64,000 bases of DNA from Tupaia tana. Its lineage: Eukaryota > Chordata > Mammalia > Scandentia > Tupaiidae. The position numbers and the translations under genes were made by a program. This document shows, piece by piece, positions 1 to 10,841 of this stretch; positions within the stretch are counted from its first letter, which is position 1, and each line of letters opens with the position of its first letter. The stretch lies in contig JAKSZU010000006.1 in assembly GCA_026018925.1 (NCBI GenBank), positions 197,023,449 to 197,087,448 of the forward strand. The letters run 5' to 3'. The notes under the pieces are model-generated. The model made no database searches. It worked only from the letters and a program-made list of their open reading frames with translations, and was not told the origin of the DNA.

Positions 1-543
1 AGCTTTAAAGGGCTTTTAAACTGTATTGCAACATCATTGTGCTTCAAACTTGCATTTTTAGTAAGCTATTTTGTCATTTGGAGGTCTGCACAATAAACCT
101 ATTGTTCCCCCCCAAAAAAAGGGGTGGAAAAGAAAAGCAACCTGCTGGTGTTGCTTTGTTAGTCTTATCACCTTATCATTCAGCAACCTATTCAGGATCA
201 TATGTGGGAAAGTATGTGTGTGAGAATGAGCTCTCTACTCTGCACAGGAATTTCTTGGAAAAACATCCTCCTTAAATGGGTAGCTATGTAAAAAACAAAA
301 GAGAATTTCTACCATTACAATTTTTTTAGTATGTTTCAAATCTGATGTTTAAAATTATGAGAATACAAAGCATACCATCTGTGTTGATGTGTTTTCTTAT
401 TTCATTTTTGTGACAACAGCCTGCTTAACTGAGATTATTAATGGTTCATGACATAAGAGAGAATCACGAGTACATCCTTAAAATGGCTCAAACATCTCTT
501 TGTTTTTGAGATTAGACTAAAGGGTGACAATGAGATAGATATA
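1..543. other. No gene recognised
   Basis: AT-rich sequence with a short C/A homopolymer junction near 107-120. The only open frame (39-275) has no recognisable domain and is probably chance. Confidence 0.6.
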
Positions 544-697
544 CAAGGGGTCCTCAAAAAGTTCGTGAAAAATGCATATTATGAAAAAACTATACATGGA
601 CTTCAGTTTTTTTTCTTGCACCAAAAAAGAAAGAAATAAATACAAACAACTTGTATTTTGAGTCTACCTTTTTTGCAAACTTTTAAAAGTCCATTTG
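544..697. mobile_element. Mariner-like MITE, family A (copy 1)
   Basis: The left end carries GGGGTCCTCAAAAAGTTCGTG and the right end reads as its degenerate inverted complement (around 671-697). TA dinucleotides flank it at 542-543 and 698-699, as expected for mariner target duplication. It has no coding capacity. The interior segment TTATGAAAAAACTATACATGGA-like is shared in inverted form with 11544-11653, which makes the two copies one family. Confidence 0.6.
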
Positions 698-758
698 TAT
701 TTCCTACTGAATTATTCAAATATTCCAAGAACATTGTGGGTATAAGAATATTCATATC

Positions 759-1003
759 TGGGGTCAGCAGGTGGCACGGCAGTTAAGGCACTGTATTCCC
801 ACAAGGGAGACTGCAGTTTGAATACCAGATCTGGCAGCTTAAAAATCATGCATGGTGCATGTGCATGCATGCCCAAAATCCCAACAAAAGAATGGGGGAG
901 AAGGGACTATGGCATGGCCATCTCCTCTGGAGGAGTGATTTCTCACTTTTCCTCTCTCTGGTGAGCACAGCACCCTGTGGCAAAAAACAAACAAGCAAAC
1001 AAA
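759..1003 (+). mobile_element. CYN-like tRNA SINE, older subfamily
   Basis: Starts GGGGTCAGCAGGTGGC, has a degenerate box B (CAGTTTGAATACC), the conserved middle with CCCAAAATCC and the TCTCTGGTGAGCACA region, and ends in an A/C-rich tail. The TSD is AAGAATATTCATATC (744-758) against AAGAATATTCACATC (1004-1018), 14 of 15 matching. Confidence 0.85.
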
Positions 1004-1018
1004 AAGAATATTCACATC

Positions 1019-2280
1019 ATTTTCTAAGTATATCAGAGGATTTAAATCCATGCAAACAATCTACATTGAGTTCTAATCTCAATACTGAAACAGACTCATT
1101 TCTGAAATCCTGCTGATTGGAGTAATCCCCAGCTACACCCAGTCTACATCCATCTGGGAGATGCAGGCAATCCAAGCACCCCACAAATGAATATTCATTA
1201 TATAATATATCTGTCAACAGACATGAGGGTTACAACATTTATAGATATAATAAACAATTAGATGCTACTGTACATTTAGAAGCCTCACTAGGTTTTTTCA
1301 TTGAATTTGTTGACAGCTGATTAATTAAAAAGCTTATTCTTTTATTTCTAATTATTTTCCCTTGAACAATTTCGTAGCCATCACTGAAGTGAAAAGAAAA
1401 AGGAATAACTGTGATCTTAATTGTATGTGAAAAACCATTATAAACACAATACTTTCTTAGTGTTTATTCCTATCCTTTATCATTTAAGTTCTAGATATTA
1501 CAATTTGTTGAAGTGATGTAGAAATAATATGATGCTCTTCTATTTCTAGCAATAAAGACCAGATTCAGAGAAAAGAGAAATACAGAGACCACTTCCTTGA
1601 AAAAGATGAGTTTTCTTCTTCAATTCTTTGGTAGGTAGATTATTTCAGAAAATGAAAGTTATTCACTTTCCAAGCTATTTAACTGGTAGGTCTCTCTGTT
1701 GAGGCTTCTAAGGAAAAAATTTCATTTTGTAGTGTAGAGTTTTTTGCACACACCAGAAGGAGGAAGACAAGCCATCAAGTTACCTTTACACAGCAGCTGA
1801 GATATCTCAGATTTGTATATAACATCTTACATAATTAAAAGGTAGAATCAAACTGGACCATTGAGAATAAAGAAATAGATGTGAAATTGATCATTATGTT
1901 TATCTCTCAATTCCCTGGGTCACTAGAAGGCTATTCCCTATTTACCATTTCAAAATAGCTGAGTGAGGTATAACTGGGAATGGAAACACTGGATTTCCAC
2001 TGCTCCCAGCTTCTTCTCTGTCCACCAGTCACCTGGGAGGACCTGGATTACCTCACATGTCATATTAAGTGTATCACATTACATGTTTTGTAGCACCATA
2101 TTTTGGACTTTGTCTTCCACAGCCAATAAGACTGAGGGGAGAAACTATGGCTTATACATATTTGCAGCCCCAGAGTTTCAAAGAAGGCCCGGTATGGAGT
2201 ATGGGTAGATTTTATCACCATCCTCCTCAACACCATTGTCGTTGTACCTAAATAAAAATTGCTTCCTATCACTTTTCTCT
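1019..2280. other. No gene recognised
   Basis: AT-rich single-copy-looking sequence. Short open frames at 1963-2251 overlap one another in several frames and show no domain. No repeat family recognised. Confidence 0.5.
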
Positions 2281-2460
2281 AATATTTATTATATGCAATG
2301 CATTTTATGCAGTTTACAAATATTGTCTCATTTAATCCTGGGAGAATCTTGTGAGAGGGTTACTAGTATTAATTCCATTTCACAGATAAGACACCTGGGC
2401 ACAAAAAAGTTAAGTAGCTCAACCAAGATCCCATGGCCAATAACAGCAGAACCGGGGTTT
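2281..2460 (-). mobile_element. MIR SINE
   Basis: On the plus strand it reads CTCATTTAATCCTGGGAGAA, then CATTTCACAGATAAGACACC, then AAGTTAAGTAGCTC. This is the reverse of the MIR core and tRNA-proximal region. It explains part of the 153-codon frame at 2236-2697. Confidence 0.85.
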
Positions 2461-2948
2461 GGCCAGACATTTCGACTCTACGTTGCCGTTTATGGGAATG
2501 CTGTATTCCATAATAATGGCCTTAGACTTTACTCATATCAATTATCATATTGCTATGATAGATTTACCTGTTTACCTCAAGACCTGGGGCTCCTGGAGAT
2601 CAGAAACCATACTGTTTACCCGCAACAGTATGAGTTTGAGAGCCAGAGAGATCTGGATCTAAATCCTGGTTCACCTGCCTTTTCTTCATGGGATTAGTAG
2701 CCTGATTTTCCTTTTGAACTGCCATTCCCTTTGCCTACCCATGCAGTTAGAATGGAATTAACCTTATTCTCAGCTACAGCAATGGTGCTTGGTAAGCTTA
2801 GACTAATCATTTAATGGTATACTAATCATTTAGTAGACTGGGCTCTGGGCTCAGAGCTCTGGGCTTTGATTGGTACAAGGATGGTCACATGATCTATTTA
2901 AATCAATGAGACTCCGGAGATATTTTGTGAGGATTTCTGGAATAGAAT
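2461..2948. other. No gene recognised
   Basis: Open frames at 2236-2697 and 2459-2662 run out of the MIR into this interval without any recognised domain. Nothing else stands out. Confidence 0.5.
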
Positions 2949-2962
2949 ACCTTTGCTCTTCT

Positions 2963-3249
2963 ATTGTTTGTTTTTTTTTGTTTTTGTTTTTTCGTTTTGA
3001 GAGGTTTTTGCTATAGGGCATGTGCGCTCACCAGAAAGGCAGAAAGAGACAGAGAGATAGAAAGCGAGAAATCACCCCCCAGGGGGGATGGCCACACCAC
3101 AATCCCTTCTCCTCCATTCTCCTCTCGGGATCTTGGGCATGCACGCACATGCGCCCGGCGCGAGTTTTAAGCCACCGGGTCCGGGACTTGAACTGCGGTC
3201 GACTACATGGGAGTCCAGCGACATAGCCGTTACGCTAATTGCTGGTCCC
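2963..3249 (-). mobile_element. CYN-like tRNA SINE, young subfamily
   Basis: Full-length minus-strand copy with T-rich tail at 2963-2995 and head at about 3249. It retains CpG-rich sequence (CGGGTCCGGGACTTGAACTG, GTCGACTACATGGG). The 14-base TSD ACCTTTGCTCTTCT is perfect at 2949-2962 and 3250-3263, so the insertion is young. Confidence 0.95.
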
Positions 3250-3263
3250 ACCTTTGCTCTTCT

Positions 3264-3592
3264 GAAAAAACTATCAGGCAAGACAAAAATCAGTGATGGT
3301 GAAAAAGAATGCATTGTCAACTGTAATTTTGAAAATTTAGGTCATCACCTAAGGATCTGGGATTACAGTAGACTTTCCTTCATTTGAAAGGGTAGATGTT
3401 GTTGCTGTTTTAATCAATATGAAGAAATAGCAAGTGTAACATTAGCTAATAGTCGAATTCCACATCTCAATCTGATTTCATCTCTGTCTTGCAAAAGTTA
3501 CCACCTCATTTGTGTGCATGTCTCAATAGAGCATAAGTGTGTGCTTTGGGAGTGAATGGGAAGGCAAAACTATTTCTATTTATGTCCCACTC
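3264..3592. other. No gene recognised
   Basis: Unique-looking AT-rich DNA between two SINEs; no feature supported. Confidence 0.5.
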
Positions 3593-3606
3593 AAAACAAC
3601 TAGCAC

Positions 3607-3859
3607 TGGAACCAGCAGTTAGCATAATGTCTATGTCGTTGGACTCCCATGTAGATGAATGCGGTTCGAGTCCTGGACTTGGTGGCTTAAACTCATGCCG
3701 GGCGCGTGGGCATGTGTGCCCAAAATCCCAAGAGGAGAATGGATTGCGTCCTGGCCATCCCCCCTGGGGGGTGATTTCTCACTTTCTGTTTCTCTGTCTC
3801 TCTCTTTCTGGCGAGCACACACACTCTATAGCAAAAACCTCTAAACAAAACAAAACTAA
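3607..3859 (+). mobile_element. CYN-like tRNA SINE, young subfamily
   Basis: Head GGAACCAGCAGTTAGC, box B-like GGTTCGAGTCC, G/C palindrome CCCCCCTGGGGGG, then the A/C tail. The TSD AAAACAACTAGCAC is exact at 3593-3606 and 3860-3873. Confidence 0.95.
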
Positions 3860-4154
3860 AAAACAACTAGCACAAAATAAGAGTTTGTTTGAAGACCTTC
3901 TCATATTCTTATCAGACTAAATAAGCCAGGCAAAATGTAAACCATTACTATATTTGACATTCAAAGTTTTACTTGATTCCTCATTTTAGAGAGTCATTAT
4001 CAAAAGTAGGTTACTGACTGGACTAAGATCACTCTAACTCTTGGATAAAATACTTTCAGAATATAGAACCAAGAAAAGATCAAATTTCCAATCATTCATC
4101 ATCAACAACAACAACAAAAAAGTCACTTTTGTGGAGCTAAACACTTACAGTCCA

Positions 4155-4590
4155 TTATTCAAAAATTTTAGCTGACGTCACAGTCTCTTGGGGAACTTGT
4201 TAAAACAGTTTGTTGGGCCTTAATTCCAGAGCTTCTGATTCAGCAATAATCCAAATATTTGTATTTTTTTTAAGTTCATGCCCATTTAAATCTTCCATAA
4301 GAGAGAAAGATATAGACAAAGAGGGAGAAAAAGAAAATTAAAGAGAGATAGGAAGAGAGAGAGAAAGATATCCTTAACATGGTCTGTATGCTGAGCTCCA
4401 CCTCCAGTCTCAGCCAGCCTGGATCATGGACACACCCAGCATGTTCAAGTTTGAAGGATATAAATCCAGGACCTTTTTCATGTAGGTCCAGTGGAGTTAC
4501 ACTGTGTCACCACCTGTCCAAGAATTTGCATTTCAAAAAAGGTGATCCTATTGATCTGGGAAATCTCACTTCAAGCACTTCTTTCTAAAC
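4155..4590 (+). mobile_element. MER5A-like hAT fragment, split by a SINE
   Basis: The left part (about 4155-4265) contains ACTTGTTAAAACAG and CCAGAGCTTCTGATTCAGCA. The right part (about 4516-4590) contains AGAATTTGCATTTC and GGTGAT. These are consecutive parts of the MER5A non-autonomous hAT consensus as I remember it, interrupted by the SINE at 4266-4515. Confidence 0.65.
4266..4515 (-). mobile_element. Type-C SINE (second tRNA-like family)
   Basis: Poly(T) start, CTTCCATAAGAGAGAAAG purine-rich tract, CTCAGCCAGCCTGGATCATGG, and the terminal TCACCACCTG. It belongs to the family at 6168, 11143, 16537, 24395, 30545, 32058 and 53340. Inserted in a MER5A copy. Confidence 0.7.
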
Positions 4591-5069
4591 GTATCACTAG
4601 AAAGGAGAAAGTGAGCGCTTTACTAGGTCAGTTTATTGTATGTAGCTGAAACGGTTTGGGAAGTGACAAGATCAATTTATAACCAAACTCTGGATGAGAT
4701 CTCTAATAAGTACAACCTGTTCATCTCCCTTTTGGAAGAACTAGGTTTGAAATCAGATCATCCTCAGCAATCCTCATTGAAAAAGAGTTGGGAAACTCAA
4801 CATGATTTTATTCTAACTCCCACACTGACAGAAAAACGTAGTTTTGTTTCTCTCCCCTATAATGGTATCTAAGAATCATCAGAAGAAACCCTTAAAGGAT
4901 TTTGGTAGTGGCATTAATTAGACTGAGTCATAATATTAAGGTGAATCCAAGCAAGACAATTTCCTGCCCAGAAGACCAGCATACTTTGATAAGAATATGG
5001 CAGCAATTCAGCTGTAATTTCTGAGTGCTTATCATGTTCTAGTAGATGATAGTGCACTAATCCATTTCA
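4591..5069. other. No gene recognised
   Basis: The frame at 4636-4872 (78 codons) has no recognisable domain and no neighbouring exon signal. Treated as chance. Confidence 0.5.
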
Positions 5070-5170
5070 CAGAGGGCCTTGCATATATCACATCCTTAGT
5101 AAATACTGAATGAACTGAATGGATGAATTAATGAATGGATGGCTGAATGAAAGATTGAATAAATGAATGT
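5070..5170 (+). mobile_element. L2 3' end fragment
   Basis: Contains a degenerate form of the L2 terminus (AGTAAATACTGAATGAACTGAATG), followed by an imperfect GAATGAAT array, which is how L2 copies terminate. Confidence 0.45.
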
Positions 5171-5744
5171 TAAAAAAATGAGTGCCACAGTTTCTGCTTT
5201 GTAACATGAGCCCAACAAACCTGCTATATTAGTGTATACCTTCGCAATATTACCTAAACTTTCATGGTTTATGTCAGCATACTGGAAATAGTACATCAAT
5301 ATATTAGAAGTATTCTTCCAATAAATTTTCAGTTCTTTGTGAGGAAGGGACAAACTGTGGTGTCTACTCAGGTCACAGAAATTCTTCCAGTGGCTGCCTC
5401 CAACTCACTTAATAAAATTTCAGTCTTGTTGTAATAGAGTGGGTGAGACCAATCGGAGCATCCCATTTCCTGGCCACAGAGATGGGGTCAAAAGGTGGTC
5501 AGATGACCCAAACAAAACCAAGAAAAGACTTCCCTAAGATATGTTAAATTGAAATTCCAAAAGAGGTATTGCTTTTCCTTTCTCAGTCCCATTGCTTTCA
5601 GGCTGTTACCTGGCCAGATGAGGCAAACAGATATGTGAGTCAGGAATGAAAAGGGGAGAGAAAGGTTGAGGCAAGAGATAAAAAAGGCAAAAATGTAGGA
5701 GTGTGGTTAGAGATTTATTCACAAACTAATTTGCTTTGATGGGC
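5171..5744. other. Unassigned sequence, possibly old LTR or LINE
   Basis: The stretch around 5445-5530 (ACCAATCGGAGCATCCCATT, then CTGGCCACAGAGATGGGG) resembles an interspersed mammalian repeat I cannot name. No gene seen. Confidence 0.3.
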
Positions 5745-6165
5745 TCACATCTAGACTAAAATTTCCAGCCGCCCTTGCAATTTAATCTTATCATACAATA
5801 GAGATCTAGCCAGTGACAGATGAGCAAAAATTTCAAGTGGCATTCCAGGTCTAGCCCATAAAAATCTATTATGCCTGATCCTCCATAGGTTTAACCTTTT
5901 TCTGGCTTTTTCATAACAAATATGATACCTTGAAAGCTATGAGTCAAACCCAGCAGAACCAAAAGCTGGAAGAAACCTGCTTCTCCACTCTGAGAAGAAC
6001 TGTCAACTGATCACCCCCAAACCATTCAGCCAATATTTATAGACTTTTGAACTCGTCCAGTCCAGTTTGTACGTTTTGTCAGCTAAAAATAAGTGTGTGT
6101 CATGCTTACTTATATATTTTGAATTTGTTTATTATAATGGCCAGCATTATCTTAGTTAATAAAGC
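5745..6165 (+). mobile_element. Ancient LTR-like element
   Basis: Contains CTAGACTAAAATTTCCAGCC near the start and TTTGTTTATTATAATGGCCAGCA near the end, a layout I associate with old ERVL/MaLR-type LTRs. No retroviral coding sequence is attached. Confidence 0.4.
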
Positions 6166-6167
6166 TA

Positions 6168-6402
6168 TTTTTTAGAGTTTTCAGAATTTATTTCTTCCAT
6201 GAGAAAGAGAGATGAGCACCCTCAAGAGAGTCTTCATGCCACAGTCCACTCCAAACTTCAGCAAGCCTGGATCACAGGCATGCACACATGTACTTGCATG
6301 TACAAGGCAGCCCTGGGACGCCTCAGTTAACACAACTGTAACAAGTACCTTTTCCCTTGGATACAGTTGTGCTACCTCTGTGCCACCATCTGGCTCTGAT
6401 AA
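6168..6402 (-). mobile_element. Type-C SINE
   Basis: Reads CTTCCATGAGAAAGAGAGATGAGC, then CCCTCAAGAGAGTCTTCATG, CAGCAAGCCTGGATCACAGG and GTGCCACCATCTGGCTC on the plus strand. It is a well preserved minus-strand member and a good reference for the family. Confidence 0.75.
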
Positions 6403-6439
6403 AGGAATTACTTAGTGTATACATGTCATTTAAAGCATG

Positions 6440-6680
6440 AGTTCACATTACATCTCCTGGAGAGTGAGGTTAGATAAAGAACAGAAACGGTTTGAAGACT
6501 AAGCCCTGAGGCACTTCAATATTTAAAAATGAGAAAAAAGAAAAATTAGCAGAGGAGTCTGGAAGGAACATATAAGTGGGTAGGGGGAAAAATAAAGGTG
6601 ATTGGGATGTTCTTGAAATAATGTGAAGAGAAGTGTTAGAGAAGGAATAACTGATAGGCTATATGTAGTCCTTGAGAAAC
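6440..6680 (-). mobile_element. L2 LINE fragment
   Basis: Purine-rich on the plus strand, with CTAAGCCCTGAGGCACTTCAAT matching the reverse complement of an L2 reverse-transcriptase segment. Heavily decayed. Confidence 0.6.
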
Positions 6681-6744
6681 TTTGTTTCTGCACCTCTCTT
6701 TTCAATTCTATGTGATAATTCAGTTTTCTTCCAATATATTTTCT

Positions 6745-7182
6745 TTTTTTAAAAAAAAAAATATTTATTGGGAACCAGCAGTTAGCATAATGGCTATGTC
6801 GCTGGACTCCCACGTAGCCGACCGCGGTTCGCATCCCGCACCCGGTGGCTTAGAACTAACGCCAGGCGCGTGTGCGTGCGTGCCCAAGATCCTGAGAGGA
6901 GAATGGAGGAGAAGGGATTGCAGCGTGACCATCCCCCCTAAAGGGTGATTTCTCACTTTCTGTCTCTATGTCTCTCTCTGTCTGGCGAACGCACGCACCC
7001 TATAGCGAAAACCTCTCAAAAAAATTTTTATTTATTTATTTAATTCCATTTGTGATTATTATTTTTTAATTTGACCAGAAAGGGAGAAAAAAAGAAAGCA
7101 AGCCACCAGGTCTGGGACTCAGACCACAACTGGCCATGTGGGAACCCAGTGCCTTTAACCATCACACCACCTGCTGGCTCCA
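6745..7182 (-). mobile_element. Type-D (short) CYN-head SINE, interrupted by a younger SINE
   Basis: The right part (7064-7182) has TTTGACCAGAAAGGGAGA, CAAGCCACCAGGTCTGGGAC and CACCACCTGCTGGCTC. TSD TCTTCCAATATATTTTCT (6727-6744) against TCTTCCAATACATTTTCT (7183-7200), 17 of 18. The plus-strand SINE at 6770-7024 landed in its A/T tail. Confidence 0.75.
6770..7024 (+). mobile_element. CYN-like tRNA SINE, young, nested
   Basis: Full-length copy beginning GGGAACCAGCAGTTAGC and ending in the CTCTC plus A tail. It lies in the tail of an older minus-strand SINE, so it is the younger of the two. Confidence 0.9.
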
Positions 7183-7199
7183 TCTTCCAATACATTTTC

Positions 7200-7456
7200 T
7201 GTGCTCACCAGAAAAAAAGAGGGAGAAAACATCCACTAGTGGGATGGTCTTGTCACAATCCCTTTGCCTCCCATCAATATTTGGGTCACACACACTCACA
7301 TACACTTACACACACATGCACAAACACACACACACATACACACACACACACACACACATGAGGTGTTTTTCAAACTGCCTGAACTGGAATTCAAACTACA
7401 ACTGGCCATATGGGATCCAGTTCCCTTAACTATTATGCTATGGGATCAGTCTGATT
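7200..7456 (-). mobile_element. CYN-like tRNA SINE, older subfamily
   Basis: GTGCTCACCAGAAAAAAAGAG, then a middle region expanded into a CA repeat, then GGAATTCAAACTACAACTGG (degenerate box B in reverse). The head at the right is eroded. Confidence 0.7.
7285..7359. repeat. (CA)n-rich microsatellite
   Basis: Imperfect CA array that grew inside the alternating purine/pyrimidine middle segment of the surrounding SINE. Confidence 0.9.
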
Positions 7457-7690
7457 TTCTGTTTTCTTTAAGTTATTTGAGTTATATTTCTGTCAACCAA
7501 GAGTTTGTAACTGTCGTGGGCACCCTTTAAGATGCACTGACCAGGGATACCAGTGGCCAATAGTCATGCTCTTGGTAATCTTCTCCTCCCATAAGTATAA
7601 CTGAACTTACTGATGCACTTCTAATAAACAGATTGTGGTAGAATCATGAACTACCACTTTGAAATTAGGTTACAAAAATTGTGGCTTCAG

Positions 7691-7945
7691 GATGGCCTTG
7701 TAGTGTAGCAGTTAAATGTTGTGCGCAGAAAGCTGGATAACACAATGCCAACTACAGTTCGAATCTTGGCCCTGAAGGCTTAAAAAGCACCCTTGGCATG
7801 TGGTGTGCATGCCCCAAGTCCTGACAGGACAGGAAAATGGAAGAAAAAAGGATAGTGGTGTAAACCCCACATTGAGAGTGATTTTATCTCTCTTCTCTCT
7901 CTCTGATATGCACATGTGGCCACTGTCAATAAAGAAAAAGAAGCA
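7691..7945 (+). mobile_element. CYN-like tRNA SINE, old divergent copy
   Basis: GATGGCCTTGTAGTGTAGCAGTTAA head, ACAGTTCGAATCTTGG box B and TGCATGCCCCAAGTCC middle. The spacing of these blocks matches the family but divergence is high. Confidence 0.65.
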
Positions 7946-8084
7946 GGACTTCTATGTGGGTGTTCTTACTCATGCTTTCTCATGGATTGTTCACCCAAAA
8001 GCCATTGCTATGGTGTTGATGCAGGTAGTTCAGGTGATCGGGCCCAATACTGATGCTAAATTCAGAGCTGCAAGCTGACCCGTT

Positions 8085-8790
8085 TCTTGTCTCACACTCT
8101 TTAAGAATTAGAGACCCAGACACACAGACACACAGACACACAGACACAAGAAGGAGTTTATCAGGAGGAAGTAAAGCAAGCTCCCATCAAGCAGGGAGTG
8201 GCTGGAAAAATGGGTTGCCACTGAAAGGCTAAATTTGGAGATTTTTGTCTTTAGAAGGAGGATCAAGTCAACAAGCCTATTTTTTTCTTTTTAATTCAAA
8301 GTTATTGTCTCATTAGGTGATTTATGTTTTTATTGTGATTCTGGAAAAAAACCTAAAGTACAATATATGGGCCCTAATGCTCTCAGATGCTGATTTATTT
8401 AGTCATTTTTCTGTCTCTTTGTTAGCAGATTATGACCCATAAAGTTCCTGGTTTTAATCTTGGTTCTCCCAAACCCGTTAACATGTTCCCTTTTGATGAT
8501 GTTAATTATGTCTATACATTAAGGGCTTGTCTTTAAGCAATATAGGAATGTTAGGTAACTAGCATCTTTGCTTTTACTGGCCGGCCCTGGAATTAAGACA
8601 CTTCATTCTGATGGAACGCCATACTGTCATTTGTAAGTCTCACCATACATCATTTCTCAGTCTCTGCCTTACTATAATTTCTCAGTTTCTTCATTTCTCC
8701 AAAGTGTAGTCATCTGAGATACAGTCTACTGTTACTATGGACAATAGGAAGGCTATAGTGTTTCCATTCTCAGGGCCAGAAACCCTACCT
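8085..8790 (-). mobile_element. Probable solo ERV LTR
   Basis: On the minus strand it reads GGCAACCCATTTTTCCAGCC, CTCCCTGCTTGATGGGAGC and then GATAAACTCCTTCTTGTGTC, the arrangement of U3/R/U5 in class I (gammaretrovirus-like) LTRs, including a polyadenylation-like ATAAA. No gag, pol or env-like frame lies nearby, so it is a solo LTR. The outer edges are not certain. Confidence 0.45.
8116..8149. repeat. (ACACAG)n short tandem repeat
   Basis: Four tandem copies of a CAGACACA-like unit inside the putative U5 of the LTR. Confidence 0.85.
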
Positions 8791-8862
8791 CAGTGTGTAG
8801 CAGCTCATGTGGATAGAGAGCTAGACCTGATAACACCACATGAGTGAGCCTGGAAGGGATCT

Positions 8863-8884
8863 CCCCCCCCCCCCCCCGCCCCCC
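8863..8884. repeat. Poly(C) tract
   Basis: Fifteen C residues, one G, then six more C residues. No SINE or L1 tail explains it. Confidence 0.95.
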
Positions 8885-9139
8885 ATCGATCCTCTAGACA
8901 AGACCTCAATCCTAGGCAACAACTGGAGTGAAACCTCATGAAAAATCTTGCACAAAAATCACCTAAGCCATGTTCACTTTCTTGATCTACAGAAATTGTA
9001 AGAAAAGTATCATTTTGAGACATTAAGTTTTCGGGATTATGTGTTCTGTAGTAATATATAACTAATGCATTGACCAATAAAATTGATGGGTGCAAAGAAA
9101 ACATTTCCATTATTCCTAATAGTAAACAGCTTAAGAATA

Positions 9140-10330
9140 TTTACTCATTTGTCCTATTCATTCAACTGATATTTTTAGATACTTACTCTCAACCAGCATT
9201 GTTCTAGCTATTGGAGCTATTAAGATGAATGATATAGATCAGGTATGAATGAGAAGATAATTTAAGATAATTCTTTTTTTTTTTTTTTAGAGGTTTTTGC
9301 TACAGGGCGCGTGCGCCCGCCAGACAGACAGAGAGAGACGGAGAGACAGAAAGCGAGAAATCACCCCCCAGGGGGGATGGCCACGCCGCAATCCCTTCTC
9401 CTCCTTTCTCCTCTCGGGATCTTGGGCACGCACGCACACGCGCCCAGCGTGAGTTTTAAGCCGCAAACCGCAGTCGACTACGTGGGAGTCCAGAGACATA
9501 TCCATTATGCTAACTGCTGGTCCCAATTTAAGATAATTCTTAATGGGATAATAAAAGGGATGGTAAAATACAGAAGAATTCAGGTCCTCTTTGGGGGAAG
9601 GGGGTCAGGGAAAGAAAGACTTCCTGAGAAATGGTATGCATGCTGAGAGTGAGTACAGGAAGGAATAAGCATGAGAACAGGGGTTTCCAGGAAAGAAAAT
9701 AGGGGAGGAAGTGGGAATGAAGCTACCAGGTTTGAAATGTAGTAAAAAGTCAGTATCACTACTGTGGAGGGAACAAAGGAAAGGTTGGTTAAAGATGTGG
9801 TTGAGAAAGGTAGACCTTTTAAAAGAAGGTAAGAAGTTTAAGTTTTATATAAGGAACTTACATTTAAATGAGCAACATTAATGTACAGATAAGACCATTT
9901 GGGATATAAATGAATTCTTTGAAAGCAACAAACTGGGAATGTGTAATAGAGTACCTAGAGTACAAGGGTTGCCGTTCGGGATTGATTGTTCAGAGGAGGT
10001 CTACAGAGAAGATGACACTAATGAATGAAGAGACAGAAATGTGAAGAGCTAGGGAGGGAGGTGTTCCAGAGAGCACATGCAAAGACCCTGAAACAGGCAT
10101 GAGTTTGGATTGATTAAAAAACTGAAAAATAACCAATATGTCTGGAGTACAGAAAGTAATGCAGAAAGAAATATAATAAAATTGAAGAGGAATTCAGGCT
10201 ATGTGCTATTGATCCTTGCAGACCATCATTAGGAGCTTGGCTCTTAATAGAAAAGCACCTGAATTCTATGGAAGAATTTTAAGTACAGAGGTAATATCTC
10301 ACTTTCCTCAGGCATAAAATATAATGAAAT
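9140..10330 (-). mobile_element. L2 LINE fragment, split by a SINE
   Basis: The left part (about 9140-9258) is the reverse of the L2 3' end (TTCATTCAACTGATATTTTTAG, CAGCATTGTTCTAG). It continues at 9542-10330 with GGGAGGTGTTCCAGAGAGCA, AAAGACCCTGAAACAGGCAT and GGAATTCAGGCT, the reverse of upstream L2 coding and 3' sequence. All frames are broken. Confidence 0.75.
9276..9524 (-). mobile_element. CYN-like tRNA SINE, young subfamily
   Basis: TSD AATTTAAGATAATTCTT is exact (17 bases) at 9259-9275 and 9525-9541. CpG-rich body with the CCCCCCAGGGGGG palindrome. Inserted into L2. Confidence 0.95.
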
Positions 10331-10841
10331 TAAATCAAAACAGTAATTTGTGGAACACCTCTGAAGCTATGTGCAGCTAAGTTAAAGAGCATTAAAATGA
10401 CCTCTGATATTCAGTGGGCACATAGGCTAAGAGTGGAAAGAGATGGGAACAAAATGACACATATGTGGGGGTCTAGAAAAGGATTGGATCCATTCATTCC
10501 ATAAGAACATGGAAGACCTATAGAAGAGTCATTTGATCTAGATCTCAAAGGATGCATGGAGCTCTTTAGGTAGAAAAAAAAGGAAAAACTTTACAATAAA
10601 AAGGAATATATGTGAGAGCATGAATATTTGGCTGGGTTTGCACTACTCAGGAAACAGGAAAAAAGTCTACATTACTGAGTCCATGGAGAAGGTGAGAGGG
10701 GGGGAGATAGAGCATCAAAGAGAGGTCAAGACTTTCAAGTATCTTTCTTGGAAAAGGTCCTTTAAGACTCATGTCAAGAACTGCCACTCATGGTTCAATA
10801 ATAAATGTTCATTGCTTTTTTTATGATAACAATCATGTGTG
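10331..10841. other. No gene recognised
   Basis: Frame 10620-10826 (68 codons) lacks any domain; sequence may be decayed L2 or L1 but I cannot assign it. Confidence 0.4.

Noticed and set aside
2236..2697. 153-codon open frame, the longest by codon count
   Set aside because: It runs through a reversed MIR and has no domain or codon bias.
8116..8149. Stand-alone minisatellite
   Set aside because: Better explained as part of the U5 of the putative LTR.
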